Of a stretch of DNA of 64,000 nt, positions 12,590 to 22,079 are shown piece after piece. The notes below the pieces were generated by a model that was not told the DNA's origin, did no database searches, and saw only the letters and a list, made by a program, of their open reading frames with translations. The DNA is from Scolanthus callimorphus (taxonomy: Eukaryota; Cnidaria; Anthozoa; Actiniaria; Edwardsiidae): positions 3,113,199 to 3,177,198 of the forward strand of contig CM066925.1 in NCBI GenBank assembly GCA_033964015.1, read 5' to 3'. The number at the start of each line of letters is the position of its first letter. The first letter of the stretch is position 1. The position numbers and the translations under genes are program-made.

Positions 12590-12689
12590 TATAGATTTAG
12601 CCACTGGCTAAAAGCGGAGCTCCCAGTTACATATATTTCTGTGTTAATAAGACAAAAGGCAGCCATTGTACATAGCCTGTCATTATCAT
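12590..12689. repeat. Direct repeat flanking the CRE satellite, left copy
   Basis: The segment containing tagccactggctaaaagcgg and, further on, cattgtacatagc recurs in the same orientation at about 17522-17640, just beyond the other edge of the satellite region. The two copies probably belonged to one larger unit that encloses the satellite. Confidence 0.7.
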
Positions 12690-13362
12690 ATCACGTGACC
12701 AAACACTACCACCCCCTTGCCACTTAGATAATTTCACCCAAGTTTGGTTCTCTGAGGTTCATCAAGATTTATACATTTTCTTGTTTGATGACGTCATCGA
12801 TGACGTTATACCACGTGTTTAAGCCATCGAACCCCCCTTGCCACTTCAACAACTTCACCCAAGTTTGGTTGTCTGAGGTTTATCTCTTCAAAAGATATAA
12901 GCCTTTTCTCGTTTGATGACGTCATCGATGACGTCATATCACGTGACTATGCCATCGCACCCCCCTTGCCACTTAAACAGCTTCACCCAAGTTTGGTTGT
13001 CCGAGGTTCATCTCTTCCAAAGATATAAACCTTTTCTCGTTTGATGACGTCATCGATAACGTCATACCACGTGACTATGCCATCGCAACCCCCTTGCCAC
13101 TTAAACAGCTTCACCCAAGTTTGGTTGTCCGAGGCCTTCATCTCTTCCAAAGATATAAACCTTTTCTCGTTTGATGACGTCATCGATAACGTCATACCAC
13201 GTGACTATGCCATCGCAACCCCCTTGCCACTTAAACAGCTTCACCCAAGTTTGGTTGTCCGAGGTTCATCTCTTCCAAAGATATAAACCTTTTCTCGTTT
13301 GATGACGTCATCGATAACGTCATACCACGTGACCATGCCATCGCAACCCCCTTGCCACTTAA
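12690..13362 (+). repeat. ~127-bp satellite with doubled CRE palindrome
   Basis: Six head-to-tail copies of a 125-130-bp unit. Each has the core TGACGTCATCGATGACGTCA (the last three vary it to TCGATAACGTCA), then a CACGTG E-box palindrome in most copies, then cccccttgccactta and cacccaagtttggttgtc. The core contains two perfect or near-perfect TGACGTCA (CRE/ATF) sites. The array continues after the 3.4-kb insertion (from 16778) and again at 17385-17521. Diverged versions of the same unit lie inside the foldback element at 52185-53238. Confidence 0.9.
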
Positions 13363-13456
13363 GGACGGTGCTTACTAATGTTACTGCGCATCCTGCTCGC
13401 GCATTCTATGCGGGTTTCTGTATATGTAGCATTTTAATCAATCACCTTTCAGATCA

Positions 13457-13528
13457 GGCTCGATGGCGCAGTTGGATAAGGCGCTAGACGGACTGCAAGT
13501 ACTCCGGGTTCAGAATTTACTCGAGGCC
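13457..13528 (+). ncRNA. tRNA-like sequence, probable SINE head
   Basis: GGCTCGATGGCGCAGTTGG followed by ataaggcgctagacgg matches the 5' half of a tRNA, with a textbook A-box (TGGCGCAGTTGG). The sequence ends ctcgaggcc, which can pair imperfectly with the 5' ggctcga. The B-box region (gggttcagaattta) departs from GGTTCGANTCC, and no clean anticodon arm forms. It is better read as a tRNA-derived SINE head or dead tRNA than as a working tRNA. It is followed by a T-rich tract (13530-13575). Confidence 0.5.
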
Positions 13529-14125
13529 GTTGATTTTTGTTTTCTTTTCCCCTCTTTTCTTCTTTTTTTCTTTGTTTTCCTCTGTAAATAACCTTCAGTT
13601 GAAAATGTTTTGGGAAAATAACCTACAAAAGTTCACATTTAGTAAAAATATCGGGATTTTTCTCTGAGTCATAGTAGCCATAGTTTTGATACCTAAAAAT
13701 CTAGATATCTTAACGCAAATATTTTGCCAAAAAAACAGCAAATGAATGAGAAAACTTATTGTATATTTACACTTAAAGTTATAAAGCGTAGATGCAGTTT
13801 CATTTCAATGATGTTTGTCCAAGACTCGCTTTGTAAATGAAAAAATGTCGTTGTTATCGCCTTAAAAAACCCGGCTTTTCGTAAGTTCGCCTTGCTATTT
13901 TCAATAATCTCGACCTGCTAGTCATTAATTTTGGAATCAAATATACTACAACTTTATCTAAAATCAATATTTAAATTATTTTAAGTCAATGCACCACGTA
14001 GTTACCTTTATTTTTCCACTTTTCCCCTCTTGCTTAAAGAGTCGCCATTTTGAATGTCAATTTCTACTCACAGTGGAGGGGTGCGCAGATTTGTCACTTT
14101 ACCTTTCTACCTGCTGTTAAAAGGC
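13529..14125. other. Interior of TTAA element, no gene
   Basis: T-rich then AT-rich DNA without recognisable coding sequence. Confidence 0.4.
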
Positions 14126-14129
14126 ACGC

Positions 14130-14333
14130 TATTTTCATTGAGTAATTATGCCGCGAAGTCTTGAAATGTGTGGGTTACATAACACTCTTATGTAACAGCG
14201 TGTTGTTGAATTAAGGATACATTCCTTTGACAAGTCTTGTCTTATTTAAAGGAATCCTGACTTTGATTCATGGCCTTTTCACTCAGAAGATACGTAAGCC
14301 CGTGAGTCGCTACTAGATTTCTTTTTCGTTTCA
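14130..14333 (+). repeat. 200-bp direct repeat, copy a
   Basis: The segment from about attttcattgagtaattat to gtgagtcgctactagattt recurs almost unchanged at about 15951-16139. The two copies lie about 1.8 kb apart inside the TTAA element and bracket the 46-bp array. Confidence 0.85.
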
Positions 14334-14368
14334 CCAGATTACGTCGCCTCAGCCGATGTCTACATGCT

Positions 14369-14574
14369 TTCGCCCAGTTCCAGATGCCGCCATACCTGCA
14401 GCCACCCGCTTGTTGAAGCCTCTGCCGATCCCGTTCGTGCCGCTATTTGCCTCGTATATGGCGAGCTTCCAGCCCAGTTCCAGATGCCGCCATACCTACA
14501 GCCACCCGCCTGTTGCAGCATCTGCCGATCCCGTTCGTGCCGCTATTTGCCCCGTATATGGCGAGCTTCCAGCT
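14369..14574 (+). repeat. Tandem duplication of ~100 bp
   Basis: Two adjacent copies of a unit that begins ccagttccagatgccgccat and ends ggcgagcttccag. They lead directly into the 46-bp array. The segment is locally GC-rich compared with its surroundings. Confidence 0.85.
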
Positions 14575-15401
14575 CTAATTTGGACTTTTCAAAATACCAT
14601 GTTTGCTCGTGTGTCGAGCCTAAATTGGACTTATTCAAAATACCATGTTCGCTCGTGTGTCGAGCCTAAATTGGACTTATTCAAAATACCATGTTCGCTC
14701 GTTCGTCGAGCCTAAATTGGACTTATTCAAAATACCATGTTCGCTCGTTCGTCGAGCCTAAATTGGACTTATTCAAAAGACCATGTTCGCTCGTGTGTCG
14801 AGCCTAAATTGGATTTATTCAAAATACCATGTTCGCTCGTTCGTCGAGCCTAAATTGGACTTATTCAAAATACCATGTTCGCTCGTTCGTCGAGCCTAAA
14901 TTGGACTTATTCAAAATACCATGTTCGCTCGTTCGTCGAGCCTAAATTGGACTTATTCAAAATACCATGTTTGCTCGTGTGTCGAGCCTAAATTGGACTT
15001 ATTCAAAATACCATGTTCGCTCGTTCGTCGAGCCTAAATTGGACTTATTCAAAATACCATGTTTGCTCGTGTGTCGAGCCTAAATTGGACTTATTCAAAA
15101 TACCATGTTCGCTCGTGTGTCGAGCCTAAATTGGATTTATTCAAAATACCATGTTCGCTCGTTCGTCGAGCCTAAATTGGACTTATTCAAAATACCATGT
15201 TCGCTCGTGTGTCGAGCCTAAATTGGATTTATTCAAAATACCATGTTCGCTCGTGTGTCGAGCCTAAATTGGATTTATTCAAAATCATGTTCGCTCGTGT
15301 CGAGCCTAAATTGGATTCATTCAAATACCATGTTTGCTGTGTGTCGTGCCCTTTATTGGATTTATTCAAAATACCATGTTGGCTCGTGTGTCGAGCTTTG
15401 G
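14575..15401 (+). repeat. 46-bp tandem array, ~18 copies
   Basis: The unit contains aaattggacttattcaaaat then accatgttcgctcgt(g/t) and ends tcgagcct. There are about eighteen copies, with an alternating variant (cgtgtgtcg versus cgttcgtcg) and degenerate, indel-bearing copies from about 15280 onward. The unit length is not a multiple of three, so this does not look like coding repeats. Confidence 0.92.
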
Positions 15402-15850
15402 AGCCTTATTCCTCACATTTGCTGGTTTGTATATTGAACTCTTATTTAGACATTTGTAAGTAGAAGTGCTAAGAATTCTAAGTTTCTTTTTCCAAGTGCC
15501 CGGTATCCTGGTCGCGCCAATATAGGTTTTCTTATAGAAACCCTTCAATTCATCTTTGATGAGTTTTTGGCCCGACTTGGCTATTGGGAACTTTCCTTTT
15601 TAAGCTTAGTTTTTTGTGCTCTTTTTGCGTCTGGTATTCCGACAATTTTTTCGTATACTTGTCAAGATGCTAAGCCACAGACACATTAACATAGCGTGTA
15701 AAACCTGGTTTGTGGGAAAGCTTCCCTACTGGCTAAGTCGGGCCACTGCCCTTAACTGTGAAAGGGAAGGGTTTTTCTGAGTTTTGGGAAAAGGTACCCT
15801 TTTGGAAGGGTTATTGGGCAAATATGGTCTTTGGCAGATACATAGTAAGC
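15402..15850. other. Interior of TTAA element, no gene
   Basis: No gene recognised. It includes a 60-codon minus-strand ORF (15366-15548) without similarity I know. Confidence 0.4.
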
Positions 15851-15867
15851 TGTAGGCTGCTCGATCC

Positions 15868-16312
15868 GAGGTCAACCCATTTCCCATAACTTAATCCCAC
15901 ACGACCGAGACAATGAGCGGCCTGGTTACCTCAATGAAAATCGTTTACTATTTTCATTGAGTAATTATGCCGCGAAGTCTTGAAATGTGTGGGTTACATA
16001 ACACTCTTATGTAACAGCGTGTTGTTGAATTAAGGATACATTCCTTTGACAAGTCTTGTCTTATTTAAAGGAATCCTGACTTTGATTCATGGCCTTTTCA
16101 CTCAGAAGATACGTAAGCCCGTGAGTCGCTAGTAGATTTCGACCCACCCACCTCCCCTTCGGCGACGTAACATATACCGCGTACTTCCGTCCGCCTTCAG
16201 CCGCTCTTTACCTCGGTCAACCCATTTCCCATAACTTAATCCCACACGACCGAGACAATGAGCGGCCTGGTTACCTCAATGAAAATCGTTTACTATTTCT
16301 GAAAATTGCGTG
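15868..16312 (+). repeat. Second copies of two direct repeats in the TTAA element
   Basis: About 15869-15955 and 16214-16301 both carry gaggtcaacc/cggtcaaccc then atttcccataacttaatccc and end near caatgaaaatcgtttacta. Between them, 15951-16139 repeats the segment at 14130-14333. The interleaving suggests unequal recombination inside the element. Confidence 0.8.
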
Positions 16313-16773
16313 GCTACCCCTACATTTTTTTACATCATTCGAAAATATATATCCTCTGCAGCGTATTTGCAAATTTTTAACGTGCGAAAAATATGCTGAG
16401 GCTGTTTTTTTTAACGCATAAAGTAGCGGGTGTCAGGGTGAATTTGGGCCTTTTGTAGAAATTTTACCCCCTAAAATACCTTTAAAAGCCGAAATTGACA
16501 AATATTTGTTATGGAATCCAACAAATGTAATAACAGCTACTGCTTTTACGAGCGAAAGTGGAATTGAAATAAAACTATCGAGTAAAATTTCATTTTTTCG
16601 TAATTTCTAAAAAAACGCTAATTCTGCTTTTTCAGGATGTTGGGGATGGGTTATCTCGACAACTTGCGTGGGTACCCTACTTTTTTTTATCGGAAATAGA
16701 TAGCCTTTCAAATTACCTTTCATTACCACATAGTCATGAAGTGCGAAAAAAACTGTTTTTGTGGGCACCGTCC
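16313..16773. other. Right part of TTAA element
   Basis: AT-rich sequence with no coding content, ending in the GCACCGTCC terminal repeat. Confidence 0.5.
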
Positions 16774-16800
16774 TTAAACAGCTTAATCACCCAAGTTTGG

Positions 16801-17384
16801 TAAGATAATTCTTTATTCCATAAAATACCAATTACACGGCATATAGGTATATAGGTACAAAAGAAAATAATAAAAAAAAAAATACATAAGACTTAATGAG
16901 ACTCATTAGATTCTTCAGCATCTCGAACCATCGCATTAAACGCTCGAGAATATCAAAGCAAAATTTGGCAGTTACCTTTACGACAGACTCGTCACACATC
17001 GACAATAAGTAAACGCATAGATTACGCAAACCTAGTTGGCCAAAGGAAACATTCAGTTGCAAAATGTCAGTCAAAAATGATTCTCTTAGATGAACAAAAG
17101 ACGCATGGTTACAATACATCAAATAATGCGTCTCATCTCCAATTTCATTAAGATTGAAGAATGAACATTTCCTAGAGTTATAATCAATATTAGCATATCT
17201 GCCAACTTCCACTGGTAATCTATGTGCGGATAAACGCAGTTTCGAAACTGCTTGACGATGTCGAAAATTAGTCACCGAGACTAAATATTTCTCAAAACCC
17301 AGGCTAGACTTCAAAGATCTAAACAGCCTTAATTTTCCACCGGTCCCTTGACGTACGTTAGTCCTCCAGTGCTCGCAAAACATA
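16801..17384 (-). pseudogene. LINE 3' end: C-terminal domain of a reverse transcriptase ORF
   Basis: The minus-strand frame (17383-16832) has the C-terminal arrangement found after the RT in many LINE ORF2 proteins. It runs VSKLRLSAHRLPVEVGRY, then about six residues, a Cys-Ser-Phe-Phe where C-x2-C is usual, then EIGDETHYLMYC. The second Cys of the zinc motif is therefore missing. The element is 5'-truncated near 17384 and inserted into the CRE satellite, which is interrupted exactly at both sides (…aagtttggt left, ccgaggttcat right). The 3' tail on the minus strand ends …aaagaattatc without a clear poly-A. Confidence 0.75.
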
Positions 17385-17521
17385 TCCGAGGTTCATCCCT
17401 TCCAAAGACATAAACCTTTTCTCGTTTGATGACATCATCGATGACATCATACCACGTGACTATGCCCTTGCACCACCCTTGCCCAGGTTTGGTTGTCTGA
17501 GTTTCATCCCTTCCCAAGATA
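17385..17521 (+). repeat. CRE satellite, last copy
   Basis: The satellite of 12690-13362 continues here: tttgatgacatcatcgatgacatcat and caccacccttgcc. CpGs in the core have become TG/CA, as expected from loss of methylated CpG. Confidence 0.85.
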
Positions 17522-17640
17522 ATATATCGATTTAGCCACTGGCTAAAAGCGGAGCTCCCTGTTACATATTTTTCTGTGTGAAAGAAACAAAAACAAGGTT
17601 GTCATTGTACATAGCTTGTCACATTATGCTTTTCAAGAAA
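17522..17640. repeat. Direct repeat flanking the CRE satellite, right copy
   Basis: Second copy of the segment at 12590-12689, in the same orientation. Confidence 0.7.
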
Positions 17641-18186
17641 TATTGCTACACTGGTACAAGCTTGGCCTGGCGAAGTAAGGTAAAAAACCTCCTTCAGAAA
17701 AAATAGGGCACTAATAATTATTCTAACAAAGAAAAAAGTGCATTAAAGAGAAAAGTAATTATTTGTCATGATTTTTTTTAAATTTAAATAACAATTATAT
17801 ACATGTTCCATTTATTACATGAGCAGTGTATTTTTACTAAAATGTGTCATTCCAGAAAAAAACAATACCTACCATGGAATGAGCAGGAAATTCAGAATAG
17901 TTGGTTTCCAATTTTGGTTATTCTACTCATACAGCTGTAACTTTTTTGTTAAATTTATTGGATTCCAATGAAAAATAACTTTTTTTCTGGGGGTGGGGGG
18001 CTGGGGCCTCAAAGGGGAGGGACATCCACTTTTCAACAGAGTTTCATGTTTTCTGTCATGAATAAAGGGGCGAGGCTCTCGGTTAGTTACACTGTCCAAA
18101 TAATTGAACAAAGATAGCAAGATATTGAATTCCAGCAGTTCATTCTGATACAAGAAAAAATCAAGGACAGAAAAATAAACTGAGAG
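17641..18186. other. Unannotated stretch
   Basis: No gene recognised. It contains a G-rich run at 17988-18005. Confidence 0.4.
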
Positions 18187-18189
18187 AAT

Positions 18190-18324
18190 GTGTGGTTCCA
18201 GAAATTATCCATACCCCCCTACTGTATTTTTCCTTGGAAATTCCAGAGGGGGGTGGGGGGGGGGGGGGTCACTTTTCAGCACCCTTCCGTGGGGGGTAGG
18301 GGTGGATATTTTCTGGAATCAAAC
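18190..18324. mobile_element. 135-bp MITE, TSD AAT
   Basis: The ends are inverted repeats: GTGTGGTTCCAGAAAT … and, on the complement of the right end, GTTTGATTCCAGAAAAT. They are followed inward by runs of C/G. AAT is duplicated outside both ends (18187-18189 and 18325-18327). The same family occurs at 54044-54239, and a right-end scrap lies at about 30945-30985. Confidence 0.8.
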
Positions 18325-18329
18325 AATGT

Positions 18330-18606
18330 ACCGAAAATTCAAAGTAGATTATACCATCGAACAGTATCTGAGCCAGGTCACCAATCACAGTCACCAAATC
18401 GCACTTACAAAATTACAGTTAAGCAACCACTGCCTTCTAATTGAAACGGGGTGCTACCAAAGGCCCTAAAAGCACCTAAAGAAAGACTATTGTGAGATTT
18501 GTCAAAAAGGAAATGAAAACGAGGAGCATTTGTTTTATCATTGCCCTGCTTATAAAGATATACATGAAGAGCTGGTTAAATTTATCGAGAAAACGGAGAG
18601 GGTTTA
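18330..18606 (+). pseudogene. LINE 3' fragment with zinc-binding C-terminus
   Basis: The frame reads EQYLSQVTNHSHQIALTKLQ, then LSNHCLLIETGCYQRP, a stop, and on in the same frame DYCEICQKGNENEEHLFYHC. This is the C-terminal (C-x2-C … H-x4-C) domain of LINE ORF2 proteins, of the same general kind as 16801-17384 but on the plus strand and a different lineage. One in-frame stop lies at 18467-18469. The fragment starts right after the MITE and is 5'-truncated. Confidence 0.75.
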
Positions 18607-20397
18607 ACTTAAAAAAATGTCAACTGAACCTTTATTTTCTGGAATTGCCCATTGCCAATTTGAACTAAAAATTGCAAAACAGAAAAATAAAGTGTTAATA
18701 CATTTAAGTACATGAGAAAGATGAATATCCGCGTAGGAGAAATTTTTGCATAAACAGCATAAAGTCTCTTTTTTCCCGTTTCCGCCATTAGCCTTTAAAA
18801 TGACCAGCCCCTCCTCCTACAAAAGCACCATAACCCACCCACCCCCACCCACCCAACCCCGAATCTTAAATGCCGTAACAAACAAAATACCTCATGTACT
18901 GTAATTCTGTAAAGAGGAGCAGGTGGGAAATTTGTCGACGCTGACAAATGAATGCGGGCGCAGCCAAGAGGGCAGGCTTGCGAGTTTGAGCAAACCTCAC
19001 ATTCCTTCGGTCTTGGTATATTTTGAGGGTCATTTATACCTTCACTAGGCATGAAATTGGGCTTAGTTTACTTCTGGACATTCAATTATACAAAACTTAT
19101 TTTGTTAGGCGGTCTTGACCGCAAAAAAGTCAGTGCCGATGCAATAAAACAAAGAACGAACTAACCTGGCCGCACGAAAATTTGCATGGAATGCGAAACC
19201 AGGAGGGAGTGGGTGACTCTATTGTTTATAGCTTGACAACCATGACCTATGATCGCTGCCAGATATCGGATTGCAGGATAGCGTCCCGCAGTAGCGTCGC
19301 TTGGGTTAGAGTAGCGTCAAACACGGAACGGTCAAGCAAAGAAAAAAGTGCCCCAGGCCATGGAGAATACGTAGTCTGTTGACTAATACTAAGCCTTTCT
19401 TTTGTTGGCCTTTTGTCATACAAGTTTTTTATAGAGCCTGAATAATATTTTATTTCTCCTTTGGGATCGTTCGCGAGTTTGTTGCGGGACTGTAAAACCC
19501 GTAGGAAAATACATCGTTATTTCTCAGTGCGTATTTAATTTGACTATCTGAAAATATTACGTTTTTCTCCTGAAGATAGAGCCTTTATTTGATACCGAAG
19601 TTAAATTAATCTGTTCGCTGAGTTGCTCTATCAATCCCTTCGAAGTAAAAACTGTAGTTCTCCCCACCGAACTTGAGACATTGGGACAAAGTATTAAACT
19701 TCTAGGACCTTTTCTTTTACTAGAACATAGAACAGAGCCTTTGATTTGGGTACTTTAACTGAAAGTAACCAGAAAAGAAATAGTTTATTATATAATAGTA
19801 AAGCTTCTGTTCTAACAAAAAAAAGAAAATGCACATAATAAAGCCATCTTATTGTGTTCTAATAGTTCTTGTTGCGCTCTATGAAGCCTTATTCGATCCT
19901 GTATTGCTATACTTTGATCCCTACTATCCTTCAGTTCAACTCTGTACAGCATTAATTCGATTGCAGTTGACGTTTTTCATCGTCTACGTACAATCTTATC
20001 CACGCTTCCGCGCGCTGCAGTTTACAAAACCGCACGAGTGCAAAACTGGCTTCTTTACCTGGGTAGCCAAACAAGTACCCAAATTTTCTGATTAACATAT
20101 ACGTAAACTACCATTCAGTCTTTTTGCGTTTTGTTTGCTCTCATTATCCATCGAGAAAGTGGAAGGGATGTTTGTTTTTCCTAATATTATATTGTTTTTT
20201 GGGTACCATTTCAATAATCAAATGAGGTGCTTTGTAATTTGTGTTTTAAAAATTTATAAACATTTAAAAGGACGTTCCAAATGGCCTTAAAATGCACATA
20301 ACGTTTGAGATTAATCAGTATTTGAAAAGCTGTGTCGAGGAAAGCTTTCAATTTTTCCCCCCAAGCATAATATTTTTAAAAGTCATCACCTATTTTC
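18607..20397. other. Unannotated stretch
   Basis: About 1.8 kb with no gene, repeat or RNA that I can support. A C-rich (ccaccc)n tract lies at 18833-18857 and a short ORF at 19829-20095 shows no domain. Confidence 0.4.
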
Positions 20398-21066
20398 TTG
20401 AACCGTTTTATAATAATGTATTGCAAACTGCAAGGTGAAATCAGAATCATCTCTTTATTCAAGTACCTCTTGTGCTCAAATGGTACCTTTACTTTCTATG
20501 TTCTAATGAGGGTTACCCAAATGTTTTTGTACAACTTATACTTTTTAATTATTGAAACATTGGGAATATATAACGAGTTGCTTGTCCCAGAACTTCTCCA
20601 CTTCTCTCCACCATTTCTTTTTTATGCCTGGTCTTATTACTACCCTCACCCTTTTATGGGATGTGCTCTTGCTTTACTCACAGCAGTGATGGCACCTGAC
20701 AACACCTCAGGGTACCAGAATGCCCTATTTGTCTTAACATTTGTCCATTTATTTCAAGTGTTTTTGCATAGCACTGACTGCTTGGAACTAATGAATTTCT
20801 ATCACCCAGGACTTTTCATCAGCAAAATTTTCAAATCCAAGGATATATGTTTGAATATAACTTTACCACTGTATGTATTGCTACGCGACCTTAATATTCA
20901 ATGTTGCGATGGGCGATTGGCGATTTTTAGCTGTCAATCAAACCAAAGCGCTGGATTTGGCCCCTTCAGTGGGTCCAAATTTATTGCCAAATCAACCAAA
21001 ACTGTTCTAACCTATCCTCTGGCTTCCTTGTCTCGAATGTTTAACTTTCTGGTTCAAGAAAATTAA
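20398..21066 (+). CDS. Unidentified 222-codon ORF running into a MITE
   Basis: This is one of the longer open frames outside retroelements, unusually long for such AT-rich DNA. The product is hydrophobic and rich in Phe, Leu and Tyr (for example FLYNLYFLIIETLGIYNELL and NALFVLTFVHLFQVFLHS), which could mean two to four membrane segments. The last ~68 codons lie in the terminal-inverted-repeat element 20863-21121, so the original reading frame, if real, has been altered. The T-rich strand itself lowers stop-codon frequency. The apparent start codon is TTG rather than ATG, and I recognise no family. It may be chance or a relic. Confidence 0.2.
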   Translation: MNRFIIMYCKLQGEIRIISLFKYLLCSNGTFTFYVLMRVTQMFLYNLYFLIIETLGIYNELLVPELLHFSPPFLFYAWSYYYPHPFMGCALALLTAVMAPDNTSGYQNALFVLTFVHLFQVFLHSTDCLELMNFYHPGLFISKIFKSKDICLNITLPLYVLLRDLNIQCCDGRLAIFSCQSNQSAGFGPFSGSKFIAKSTKTVLTYPLASLSRMFNFLVQEN

Positions 21067-21121
21067 CATTTGCCGTTTTCTTGCGTAAAATCGCCAATCG
21101 TAGCAATGTATACGGTGGTAA
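20863..21121. mobile_element. 259-bp MITE
   Basis: The left end TTACCACTGTATGTATTGCT is matched by the complement of the right end, TTACCACCGTATACATTGCT, about 23 bp with three mismatches. A second inward inverted word, GATTGGCGATTTT, lies near both ends. The flanks are AT-rich, so the target duplication (possibly ATA-type) is ambiguous. Confidence 0.7.
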
Positions 21122-21249
21122 TATATATAGCTGGTAAAACACATATACACTTGCCCCACATGCCTCTCTTGAAAATTTAAAATTGCAAATAAACAATAAA
21201 TTTAATGTTAGCAGTAATGCATACTGGCTATCATCTTGTGGGAAACCAC

Positions 21250-21893
21250 TCACCAATACAAAATTAAAGTTAAAAGAATTGAGTGGTACTTTATTTATGA
21301 ATGCACATCTGCTTGGTGGAGCCCCATGCTGTATACGAGGGTGTAAAAATGAAGCTGGTGCTCGTAAAACTGAGTAGCTTATTGGAATGTACGAACTCTC
21401 AATTTTGCCTGATTGCTTGTCTTTAGAGTAAGATGAATTTTTTAAGGGGGCTTAAAATTTGTGACCGTCACTACAGCATGCACTCTGTAAGGGGGCACCA
21501 ACCAGCCAAAGGCAAAAAGGCTTCTAAATCACGGAGTGAAGCTCAGTTGGATGTTTTTCAAACCAGACCAACAACTGTTCTTGGGCATTATTGTTGTGTC
21601 CAGTAGTCAACCCTGTAAAAAACATAAAATAAATGTATTTAATAAATATTTTAATGTGGCATGCAATTTTCTAGATGATAAAATTGACACTCGAATAGAA
21701 TTGAACAGTTCCTTATATTGCACAGACCCATCAAACATTGAGGAAGTTTCTTTTGTTTGTACATCATGTTATTCATCATTTCTTAAGGCAATTCAATTAG
21801 AAAAGGAATACTCTGAAATTAAATCAACCATATTCCAAGACCAAGATCTTAAACAGGAAAGCAGTAAATATGCTGGTTTTGATCTTGATCTGC
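21250..21893 (+). pseudogene. P-like transposon copy 1: cysteine-rich N-terminal region
   Basis: Fragments in shifting frames encode a Cys/His-rich region. They are CCIRGCKNEAGARKTE near 21330, ICDRHYSMHS near 21457-21486, and an open frame at 21536-21898 with SNIEEVSFVCTSCYSSFLKA. In the larger unit this region sits upstream of the P-type transposase segments that resume after the gypsy insertion. C-x2-C and ICDRHY motifs suggest zinc binding and DNA recognition, but I cannot call it a THAP domain with confidence. The coding sequence is interrupted exactly by the gypsy LTR at 21894. Confidence 0.45.
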
Positions 21894-22044
21894 TGTAAAC
21901 CGTACGTAATATGTCGAACTGGAAATAACGAATACTTGGCGATTAACTCAACAAGAGTCAGTCCTCAATGGCCGCCATAACCAAGCGAGTCTTTTCGGGC
22001 CAGGCCCAAGGAGTCTGGGCACAGGGTGCCCAGCAACTGTTACA
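21894..22044 (-). repeat. 3' LTR of gypsy element
   Basis: A 151-bp LTR that starts TGTAACAG and ends GGTTTACA on the minus strand, with canonical TG…CA termini. It is identical to the LTR at 26752-26902 as far as I can read. Confidence 0.95.
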
Positions 22045-22057
22045 CTCCTCCCTCCTT
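22045..22057 (-). promoter_or_regulatory. Polypurine tract
   Basis: On the minus strand AAGGAGGGAGGAG immediately precedes the 3' LTR, the position and composition of the plus-strand primer. Confidence 0.85.
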
Positions 22058-22079
22058 GGGGATGAATAGACTACGTCAG

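Larger units (their letters stand above)
13363..16773. mobile_element. 3.4-kb TIR element with TTAA target duplication
   Basis: A satellite unit is split at TTAA. The left side reads cttgccacTTAA then GGACGGTGC; the right side reads GCACCGTCC then TTAAacagctt. TTAA is duplicated at 13359-13362 and 16774-16777, and the ends are inverted repeats of at least 10 bp. TTAA duplications are typical of piggyBac and Kolobok superfamilies. No transposase is visible, so it is non-autonomous. The interior contains a tRNA-like sequence, a 46-bp tandem array and two pairs of direct repeats. Confidence 0.75.

Noticed and set aside
13457..13528. Functional tRNA gene
   Set aside because: No proper anticodon arm and a decayed B-box; annotated as tRNA-like only.
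14575..15401. CRISPR-like array
   Set aside because: The 46-bp units are directly adjacent with no unique spacers, no leader and no cas genes, in a eukaryotic setting.
15948..16301. LTR pair with 14,130-14,333
   Set aside because: The direct repeats lack TG…CA ends, a primer-binding site or coding sequence between them, and they lie inside the TTAA element.
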